Made by a program: the position numbers and the translations under genes. Shown here in pieces: positions 56,391-64,000 of a DNA stretch of 64,000 nucleotides. The DNA is from Acetivibrio alkalicellulosi (lineage in GTDB: Bacteria > Bacillota > Clostridia > Acetivibrionales > Acetivibrionaceae): contig VLTH01000002.1 of NCBI GenBank assembly GCA_008125075.1, positions 893,688-957,687 of the forward strand. Reading direction: 5' to 3'. Each line of letters opens with the position of its first letter. Positions within the stretch are counted from its first letter, which is position 1. Below the pieces are notes generated by a model, which saw nothing but the letters and a program-made list of their open reading frames with translations, made no database searches and was not told the DNA's origin.

Positions 56391-57872
56391 ATGAAAAAAA
56401 CACATTTTAAATATCTAGTGTCAATAGTAATGGTGTTTTGTTTGTTAATGACAGGAGTTGCCTGGGCAAACAATCAAGACTTTAATGAATATGAATTAGA
56501 TTACTTTAAGAGTGTCATGGAAATGATCAAGGAAAATTACAGTGGAGAGATAACTATTGAAGAACTTGTTGAGGGCGCATTAAAGGGTATGTTTGACACG
56601 ATGGATGATTATACAGTATATTATACAAAACAAGAAGCCGAAAGCTTTTTTAGTGATGTTAGCGGATCGTACAAGGGAATAGGAATTATGTTTTCAAAAT
56701 ATGGGCAAGAGGTTGTAGTAGTAAAAGTATTTGACTCGTCTCCTGCACAAAATGCAGGAATTGTCGCAGGTGATATAATTGTTGAAGTAGATGATGTTGA
56801 CATTACTTCAAAATCTACAGACGAAATAGCTAGTTTAATAAGAGGTGAAGAAGGGACAAAAGTTGTTTTAGGAATAAGAAGAAAAGACAGTGATAAACTA
56901 AAAAGAGTTGTTGTAATGAGAAAGGAAATTAAAATAAGTCCTGGTGAATATAGCATAGAGGGTGATATAGGCTATATTAAATTAGAGGTTTTTAATTCAA
57001 ATACAAGTGATTTTATATCTAAAGCTCTAAAAGAAATGGATAATAATAATATAAAAAAAATAATACTTGATTTACGAGATAATCCAGGTGGAGAGGTTAA
57101 TCAGGCAGTCGCTGTAGCTAGAAAATTCGTGCCAAAAGGTCTTATTACAAGACTTGAATTTAAGTCTGAAGGGTTAGTAAACCATGAATATAAATCATAT
57201 TTAGCACAGACTAAGTACAATGTTGTAGTATTGGTAAATGAAATGAGTGCAAGTGCAGCCGAAATTCTGGCAGGAGCTATACAGGACACAGAGGCGGGAG
57301 TTTTGGTTGGGACAAAAACCTTTGGAAAAGCAAAAGTTCAAAATCTTTTTCCAATTCTAAATGAAAAAGCATATAGGAAATATGAGAAGGAGTTGGGTGT
57401 TAGCATAGTAAATGGATATGAATTGTCAACAGTCCATGGGATAACACCTTCTGATGATGAAATAATAGGCTGGACTAAAATAACTACAGGAAGGTATTAT
57501 ACACCAAATGGTAGAATGATAGATGGCGTGGGAATAGAGCCTGATATTTTTGTGGATAACAATACATATGACATAGACTTAAGAAGTATTGAAAAGCTAA
57601 GGAAGACAGTTAAACCTGAGCTAAACTCAGAGAGTGTAGATGTATATAATGCAAAAAAGATTTTAAAGCTTAGTGGTTATGAAGTTGGTGATCTAGACAT
57701 GCTTATGGATGGGAAAACATTCAAATCTGTTGCAGCATTTCAAAAAGATGAGGGACTTTTTCCATACGGTGTTTTGGATTTTGCAACACAAAGGGCATTA
57801 AATAAAAAACTAGATGAGCTATCATATGGATTTGATAGACAGTACCTTAAGGCGGTAGAAATATTAAAATAA
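56391..57872 (+). CDS. ctpA: C-terminal processing (S41) peptidase with peptidoglycan-binding tail
   Basis: 493 aa; the ATG at 56391 follows AGAGGGAG. Signal peptide ~1-26. PDZ domain ~80-170 (GSYKGIGIMFSKYGQEVVVVKVFDSSPAQNAGIVAGDIIVEVDDVDI), S41 peptidase with the catalytic Ser in NEMSASAAEILAGA and Lys in TKTFGKAKVQ, then a C-terminal peptidoglycan-binding domain (KILKLSGYEVGDLDMLMDGKTFKSVAAFQKDEGL). CtpA-type proteases trim or degrade extracytoplasmic proteins. Gene order after two SLH proteins suggests a role in surface-protein processing, by inference. Confidence 0.93.
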   Translation: MKKTHFKYLVSIVMVFCLLMTGVAWANNQDFNEYELDYFKSVMEMIKENYSGEITIEELVEGALKGMFDTMDDYTVYYTKQEAESFFSDVSGSYKGIGIMFSKYGQEVVVVKVFDSSPAQNAGIVAGDIIVEVDDVDITSKSTDEIASLIRGEEGTKVVLGIRRKDSDKLKRVVVMRKEIKISPGEYSIEGDIGYIKLEVFNSNTSDFISKALKEMDNNNIKKIILDLRDNPGGEVNQAVAVARKFVPKGLITRLEFKSEGLVNHEYKSYLAQTKYNVVVLVNEMSASAAEILAGAIQDTEAGVLVGTKTFGKAKVQNLFPILNEKAYRKYEKELGVSIVNGYELSTVHGITPSDDEIIGWTKITTGRYYTPNGRMIDGVGIEPDIFVDNNTYDIDLRSIEKLRKTVKPELNSESVDVYNAKKILKLSGYEVGDLDMLMDGKTFKSVAAFQKDEGLFPYGVLDFATQRALNKKLDELSYGFDRQYLKAVEILK

Positions 57873-57913
57873 AGTTATTGAATATAATAAATAAAGTTAT
57901 TTAAGATAAAGTA

Positions 57914-57959
57914 AAGGCTTTCAATACAATGATAATATTGCATTGAAAGCCTTTTTTAT
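57914..57959 (+). terminator. Strong intrinsic terminator after ctpA
   Basis: AAGGCTTTCAATACAAT pairs with ATTGCATTGAAAGCCTT (one mismatch), and TTTTTATT follows. It ends the SLH-ctpA unit. Confidence 0.92.
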
Positions 57960-57985
57960 TCTACAGCAATAATAAAAATGAAAAG

Positions 57986-58014
57986 TTGACAAATTATACA
58001 TGTTTTTATAAAAT
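57986..58014 (+). promoter_or_regulatory. SigA-type promoter of the subtilase chimera
   Basis: TTGACA (57986-57991), 17 bp, TAAAAT (58009-58014). The ATG at 58062 lies 47 bp further, behind GGGGGAG. Confidence 0.75.
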
Positions 58015-58061
58015 GGTAATAACAAAAAATAAATTAATTTATATTCAGGGGGAGAAAAAAC

Positions 58062-61000
58062 ATGTTTTACAAAAAAAAGGATTTTACCAATAACACTGCT
58101 TGTACTTTTTATTATCAGCACGTTTCTATCATTACCAAGCGGCATTTATGGATTAAGTGAAGAAAATTTTACACAATTAAATAAGGAGTCTAACCATTAT
58201 TCAAATCAAACTGAAGGTACAGAAAAAGAGAAATTTAAAAGTATAATAGTTGTATATGAAGATCTTAGAAAGTCTGATCAGGTTATAAACCAAGTTGTTT
58301 CTGAAATGAATATAGTAAACTTTAAAACTGATAGAGTAAGTGATGCACTAAAAATGGACACTATTGAAGTTGGAGAAGATGTTTGCTTAAAGTCTTTATT
58401 AAATTATCTTAATAATCACCCAGATGTCTCATATGCACAGCATGATTATCTTATAGGTACGTATAATTTTTCAAACATGGAATACTATCATCAGCAATGG
58501 GCAATTGAAAATTATGGTCAGACGGTTTTAGAGCAAAATGGAATTCAAGGCATAGATATGAATGTAAGTGAATTGTGGGAGATTACACAAGGATCAGAAG
58601 ATGTGATAGTTGCTGTAATAGACACTGGTGTAGATATAAATCATCCTGAATTGTCAGATAGCATATTTGTTAATAATAAAGAAAGTATGGATGGAGAAGA
58701 CAGTGATGGAAATGGTTTAATTGATGATATAAGTGGGTGGAATTTTGTAGATAACACAAACGATGTATATAATTGTTCCTTTGGTGATTTCCATGGTACT
58801 CATATAACTGGTATAATTGCAGCTTCTTGGAACAAAAACGGTATAATAGGTATTGCCCCAAATGTAAAAATCCTACCAATTAAGGTTATGGAGAGAAACA
58901 GTGGAAAAACATCTGATGCCATTAAAGCTATTGAATATGCATCAAGTATGGGCGCATCAATATTCAATTGCAGCTGGGGAACAGGTTTTTATAATCAAGC
59001 ATTAAAAGATGTAATCTCGAATACAGAGGGGCTTTTTATTTTCCCAGCAGGTAATCAAGGTAAAAATACAGACAGAGTTCCAATATATCCAGCAGCATAT
59101 GAACTGGATAATATTATATCTGTTGCAGCAATAGATAACAGATGTGAACTGTCGGATTTCTCAAGTTATGGAGAAAATGTAGATATTGGTGCACCTGGAG
59201 TTGCAATTATAAGTACTGCAACTGATGGAAGATATGCATATATGTGTGGTTCATCTGTTGCAGTTCCTCACGTTGCAGGTGTAGCAGCATTATTAAAGAG
59301 TTATGATAACAGTTTGACTGAAAAAGAAATTAAAGAAAGAATAATTAAAAATGTAACGAAATCACAAAATTTAAAAGGCAAAGTGGCTTCATCTGGATGG
59401 CTAAATGCTAGTGCTGCTCTATTAAATGAACCTCCCATTTATAATGAAGAACCTGTTAAAGAAGAGGGAGTAGTGGTTTTGAGTGACACAATATGGATTT
59501 CATCACAATTAATTGAGGTTGTGCCAGATAAATATACAGCGTCGGTTGGTGATATAATAACTGTAGAGGTTAAAATTAAAGATGTATCATTTATTTCAGG
59601 ATATGAAATCAGTCTTTCTTATGATCCAAATGTTGTGAGACCTGTCAAAAAAGACTTAACTCCTTATGAGAGTGGAATAACAAAGTCATCAATTGGTATA
59701 AAAACTAATAGATTAAAAGGAGATATCAATGGAGATGGTTTAGTTAACTCAACAGACTACATATTACTCAGAAGGTATATATTGGGGATATCTGGCGTTT
59801 TAGATGATGCCAAAAAAGAGTTTTATTATGTAGCTGACCTCAATGGAGATGGTTTGGTTAATTCAACGGATTGTGTATTATTAAGAAGGTACTTACTAGA
59901 AATAATATCGAAATTTCCAGCATCAGAAGAAGAGTCTGAAGGTAACATGATTTGGTATAGAGATGTTATAACAAACGGAAAATATAGCCCAATTTCGTTT
60001 TTTCACAATGACAGTTATAATAGTAAGCTGATTTTGGGAGCTACATACATGTCAATGGAGAATTATAGAAATGATGGGATAGTCGAAAGTGGTGATATAT
60101 TAGCAAGAATAAAATTTGAGGTATTAAAAGAAAACAGAATAATAATAAGTTCGGAAGGAATTAAACATTATGATATTAATGGAAATAGAATTAGATATCG
60201 AACTCTTGATTATAGAACAAGGCAAATAAATTTTCATTTTCCTGAGTATATACCAGAGATATCAGAAATGCCAGTTATAGAGTTTCCACCTTCAATGATA
60301 GCAGGCAAAAATGACCACACTTTTTCAGGATATGTAAGTCCCTGCATATCTGAGCTTGGTAAGAATGGATTTAAAGTATCTGTAGATAATACTACACTTA
60401 CTGCCATAACTGATAGAAATGGATATTTTGAAATAAAAAATGTACCACAGGGAAATCTTAATATAACTATTTCTAAAGAGGGATACTTAAATAGAACCCT
60501 TAGAAATGTTTCAACTGTTGACATGGTTATACCAGATGGAAGTTTTATCAATTATAAGCATACAATAATGGGAACTGAGGAGTATCCAGTAGAAGTAATG
60601 GCAGGTGATATTAACTCAGATAATGCTATATGCATGAGTGATCTTATTATAATTGCTAGAGCAAATAACACTATGCAAGGAAAAACTGGGTATAACCCAA
60701 TAGCAGATATAAATAAAGATGGTGCAATTAATATGGAAGATGTAATTATTGTAGTTAGAAATATTAGCAGAAATATAAATGGCTATTATGGAGAAGTATT
60801 AGATCCAATGTTTAAGTTTCGTACAGATGTTAATGGAATAGCAAGAAGTGGATTATCACCTTTAGACTTTAATGAAGTACAATATATTGCAATACATCAT
60901 GCACTTGCTGTTAATTACAGTGCTCATAAGTGTCATAGAGATCATTATCTTAGAATAGAAAATGGAAATGAATGGTGGGGTATTGCCTATAATGAGTACA

Positions 61001-61317
61001 TTGAAAAAAATGGACGTGTATTTATTGGTCGAGGCCATTACAGAGGTGCACATGCTGGAACACGAAGGAATAACGAAATATCATATGGAATATGTGTGGA
61101 AGGAGATTATCATAACTTTAATCAACCACTTCCAAGAAAACAATTTGATGTATTGGTAGAAAGAGTCTATGAAGCTATGCTGAAATTTGAGATACAAGAT
61201 GTAGATAAAGTAGTACCCCATAAATATTTTGGAGGTACATATTGCCCAGGGGATTACTTTCCGATAGAAGAATTACGGAATGAATTAAGAAAAAAGATAT
61301 ATAGGACATCAAATTAA
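58062..61317 (+). CDS. Subtilase-cohesin/dockerin-X-dockerin-amidase chimera, frameshifted in an A8 run
   Basis: The ATG at 58062 (after GGGGGAG) starts MFYKK, then the run of eight A at 58071-58078 puts the rest out of frame. With seven A it would read on as [19 protein letters not shown]..., a perfect signal peptide, and give ~1,084 aa; the undisturbed frame from the internal ATG 58306 lacks it. Modules: S8 peptidase (Asp187 in VIDTGVD, His244 in HGTH, Asn in PAGNQG, Ser398 in GSSVAVPH); type II cohesin-like first half (~486-530), type I dockerin (~553-622: [22 protein letters not shown]), cohesin-like second half (~643-713: [21 protein letters not shown]); X-module (~750-826: [14 protein letters not shown]) plus type II-like dockerin (~845-910: [19 protein letters not shown]); N-acetylmuramoyl-alanine amidase type 2 domain (~933-1080: [25 protein letters not shown]). 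Secreted; would attach to cellulosome and cell surface. Confidence 0.8.
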
Positions 61318-61449
61318 TTTATAGAAAGCCGACCAATATATTGAACATAGTTTGTTCAATAATAATATAAAAGTATTATCTTAGAAATGAGAGATTTTGA
61401 ATTAGAAGTTTTGGAATTTTAGTATTATAAAAAAGAGGAGGATTCTGCA

Positions 61450-62556
61450 ATGTTTAACAGAAAGAATGCAATTATAAAAATTAAAACAGTAAAAATATTA
61501 CTAATGATAAAAATATTAATAGTAGGTACACTATTGAGTCATGGATGTGGAAATATGAGTTTAGATACTGAGGATAGTGAAAAAGTAGAAACACCTGTTA
61601 ATGTGACACAAATATCTGATGAAGATAGTGGAAAGGAAAAAACGCCTATTGAAGAAACACAGTCAACTGAAATAGATCATCATGTGAGAGGTAATAGTAT
61701 TGGCAATATAGTTAACCGTGGGTTAGTTGCATCACAAGGAGAATGGATATATTATACTTATGATGTTGAAGATAAATTGAGTTTACTAAAATCAAAAGTT
61801 AATGGTGAAGAACAAACAGTTTTATACAACAATGTTGCAGGAAATATAAATATAATAGATGACTGGATTTATTTTAACTCAGGAGGAATCTTTAAGATCA
61901 AAACTGATGGAAGTGAATTAAAAAGACTCAATGATACAGGCGGTGAATTTATTAATGTAGTAGGAGGGTGGATTTATTATGCTAATAATCAGGGAATTTA
62001 CAAAATGATAACAGATGGAAGTAATGAAGAGAAATTAACTGATGATAGTGCTAGAGATATGAACATAGTAGATGGATGGGCATATTATTCAAATGGAAAT
62101 GACAATTTGAGTATTTACAAAATAAGAACAGATGGAAGTGATAGAACAAAACTAAATGATGATATTTCACGTGCAATAAATGTAGTTAATGATAAAATTT
62201 ATTATGCAAGGTATGTTGATGAGCCAGGATTGTATAGAATAGATATCGATGGAGAAAACAAAATACAAATTTACAATGAAACTGTTTCAACTTTAAATGT
62301 AGTTGATGATTGGATTTATTTTTGTAAAACTGTTCTATCACCATCGATGAAAGATGGTGGATATTTGACTCATTTGGGTCAATTACACAAAATGCGTATA
62401 GATGGAAGTGAGGTTACAAAGCTAGATGACAGATTATCAAATAGTATAAATGTAATAGACGATTGGATTTACCTACAGGTACAAGAAGAAAAATCAATGT
62501 TTCTACACAGAATTAAGACGGATGGCTCTAATAAGCAAAAAATGAGTGAGCTGTAA
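61450..62556 (+). CDS. DUF5050-type beta-propeller lipoprotein
   Basis: 368 aa; AGAGGAGG before the ATG. A long N-terminal basic stretch, then a lipoprotein signal with lipobox LLSHGC. A polar Thr/Glu linker (~40-75) precedes about six or seven repeats of ~40 residues, each with (D/G)WIYY...(I)YK(I/M)(K/R)TDGS...KL(N/T/D)DD, a pattern of DUF5050 / low-density-lipoprotein-receptor-like six-bladed propellers. The propeller would stand on the outer face of the membrane. Function unknown. It follows the subtilase chimera by 132 bp. Confidence 0.85.
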   Translation: MFNRKNAIIKIKTVKILLMIKILIVGTLLSHGCGNMSLDTEDSEKVETPVNVTQISDEDSGKEKTPIEETQSTEIDHHVRGNSIGNIVNRGLVASQGEWIYYTYDVEDKLSLLKSKVNGEEQTVLYNNVAGNINIIDDWIYFNSGGIFKIKTDGSELKRLNDTGGEFINVVGGWIYYANNQGIYKMITDGSNEEKLTDDSARDMNIVDGWAYYSNGNDNLSIYKIRTDGSDRTKLNDDISRAINVVNDKIYYARYVDEPGLYRIDIDGENKIQIYNETVSTLNVVDDWIYFCKTVLSPSMKDGGYLTHLGQLHKMRIDGSEVTKLDDRLSNSINVIDDWIYLQVQEEKSMFLHRIKTDGSNKQKMSEL

Positions 62557-62749
62557 AGTGACTCAAACTACCACATATACAAGTTAAAAAAATAAACCCT
62601 TAAATAAATAATGAGTTAAGACTGTCAGGTTAAATTTTGACAGTTTTTTTGTATATTAAAAAAGTCAGTTTAAATTAAAATTACACACAAATAATGAAAA
62701 ACCCATTAGTGAATTACAACTTATATATTTTTTTTATTTTTCATATGTA

Positions 62750-62778
62750 TTGACAACCTTTTTCATTAATTGTATAAT
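62750..62778 (+). promoter_or_regulatory. Consensus SigA promoter with no gene behind it
   Basis: TTGACA (62750-62755), spacer of exactly 17 bp, TATAAT (62773-62778). This is the best promoter in the window, yet the next gene (pyrG) starts 750 bp downstream, after a terminator. Confidence 0.85.
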
Positions 62779-62784
62779 TATAGA

Positions 62785-63290
62785 TAAGAAAGTAGTTTGA
62801 TTAACACTGTATGCTTTTCAATTAGAATGTTCATATGTAATAACTTTTTGACAATTCTTAGTTTGACATTGGAGCACTTTTGTTTCTTGTTTTAGGGATT
62901 TACTGTAAATTTATTTTTTAATTTGTGTTTCAAGTAGTGCGATTTATTCAGGACATAAAGTAAATTTAATAAAGAAGGAGGAAAGAACTGCTAATTTTGT
63001 AGCCCAAAGTTCATTGATTCATTAGTTTGAATTATTAAATTTTTATTGTTTAGTTTTATAGAAAGATGTTAGTGGGAGACAGGTTTTTTGCTTTAAAATA
63101 CTTTAACTTAGATTAGAATTGCATTTGAGAGATTAAAATTTTAAAGAAGATTTGGGAAGGTTTAGGGGAGAATATATATTAGTACAATATATATTTTGTT
63201 GATCGGAATTTTTATTTGATTTTTAATGGAAGAGATAAATTATTTTATAAAAAAAGAACTTTGGGCTGCTAAATTAGCAGCTTTTTTCAT
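62785..63290 (+). ncRNA. Candidate ~500-nt structured non-coding RNA
   Basis: A perfect promoter at 62750-62778 and an intrinsic terminator at 63265-63287 bracket ~500 nt with no convincing ORF. The terminator arm and its upstream flank (63256-63280) are complementary to 62988-63012 over 25 nt with two mismatches, giving a long-range helix that competes with the terminator hairpin. AAGAAGGAGGAAAG at 62973-62986 looks like a ribosome site, but it is followed by no frame. I cannot match it to a known RNA family from memory. Confidence 0.45.
63265..63287 (+). terminator. Intrinsic terminator of the candidate RNA
   Basis: GCTGCTAA/TTAGCAGC stem with minimal loop, then TTTTTT. The left arm is also complementary to 62988-63012. 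Confidence 0.85.
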
Positions 63291-63399
63291 GGCATATGTA
63301 TGCTTTAGACGTTTTAGAACAATATCCATAGCCACATTGTAAGCATGTTTTAGCAACTAGTAGTTTAAATAATTTATGCTAACATTCATTATTTTAGTA

Positions 63400-63428
63400 T
63401 TGACACTTAATGATGTCAAATATAAAAT
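63400..63428 (+). promoter_or_regulatory. SigA-type promoter of pyrG
   Basis: TTGACA (63400-63405), 17 bp, TAAAAT (63423-63428). The leader of about 90 nt contains the hairpin described next. Confidence 0.8.
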
Positions 63429-63476
63429 AAAGACAGGCATATAATTATATATTATAGAAATTATTTTTTTGGTCAT

Positions 63477-63504
63477 CAGCCGATTGCTAATCGGCTGAAG
63501 CTGT
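63477..63504 (+). promoter_or_regulatory. Leader hairpin before pyrG
   Basis: CAGCCGATT/AATCGGCTG is a perfect 9-bp stem with a 3-nt loop, then AAGCTGTTTT. It ends about 12 nt before the ribosome site (TGGAGG). pyrG of some Firmicutes is controlled by leader attenuation, so this may be an attenuator; the U tract here is short and offset. Confidence 0.5.
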
Positions 63505-63521
63505 TTTAAGTGGAGGATTGA

Positions 63522-64000
<479 letters not shown>

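Overview
The window is very AT-rich DNA from a Gram-positive, spore-forming, anaerobic, cellulosome-producing clostridium. By gene content it resembles the Acetivibrio/Ruminiclostridium group. Support comes from four proteins with type I dockerins, a XynZ-type esterase/xylanase, S-layer homology proteins, spore genes (sleB, GerMN lipoprotein), a ferredoxin-type thiol redox cluster, and strong AGGAGG-type ribosome binding sites with frequent TTG/GTG starts. I saw no rRNA, tRNA or CRISPR array. Both ends cut a gene: mnmD on the left and pyrG on the right.

Layout. 1-9 kb: mnmD end, a LacI-like/histidine-kinase hybrid, a CotH-type lipoprotein flanked by inverted repeats, a receiver protein with Glu at the phospho-acceptor position, tex, and a membrane protein. 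9-11.2 kb: sleB and three small clostridial proteins. 11.5-15.8 kb: a thiol-disulfide cluster (CcdA, TlpA-like, thioredoxin-thioredoxin reductase fusion, second reductase-like flavoprotein, glutaredoxin). 16-24 kb: an accessory region with a decayed IS21-family element, a DUF6618-like protein, a protease and a YobI/KAP NTPase that are truncated against each other, and gene remnants. 24-30 kb: asnB, a dockerin metallopeptidase, deoC, a GerMN lipoprotein and kamA. 30.4-38.7 kb: an ABC exporter (ATPase, large ectodomain protein, MacB-like permease) followed by a sensor kinase and a NarL-type regulator. Three promoters near the regulator share one unusual operator design. 38.6-46 kb: FmdB-type zinc ribbon, TspO-like protein, MATE exporter, then ddl-murI-DUF1934-argS. 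46-62.6 kb: AraC regulator, xynZ-like enzyme, dockerin CE4 deacetylase, two SLH proteins, a CtpA protease, a very large dockerin subtilase/amidase chimera and a DUF5050 lipoprotein. 62.6-64 kb: a probable long non-coding RNA, then pyrG.

The most interesting points are: (1) three promoters at 37.0-38.4 kb with TTCGG repeats phased at exactly 11 bp abutting the -35 box, two of them divergent from the regulator gene, which suggests an autoregulated two-component circuit controlling a small RNA and a 51-aa peptide; (2) a roughly 1,084-residue extracellular chimera (58062-61317) with a subtilase, a type II cohesin-like domain interrupted by a type I dockerin, an X-module plus type II-like dockerin, and an amidase, its signal peptide out of frame by one A in an A8 run; (3) a promoter-to-terminator unit of about 500 nt without a gene before pyrG, whose terminator has an alternative pairing partner upstream; (4) two thioredoxin-reductase-like enzymes that depart from the NADPH-binding consensus. 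Intergenic spaces are also full of several families of short palindromic dispersed repeats, often starting exactly at stop codons.
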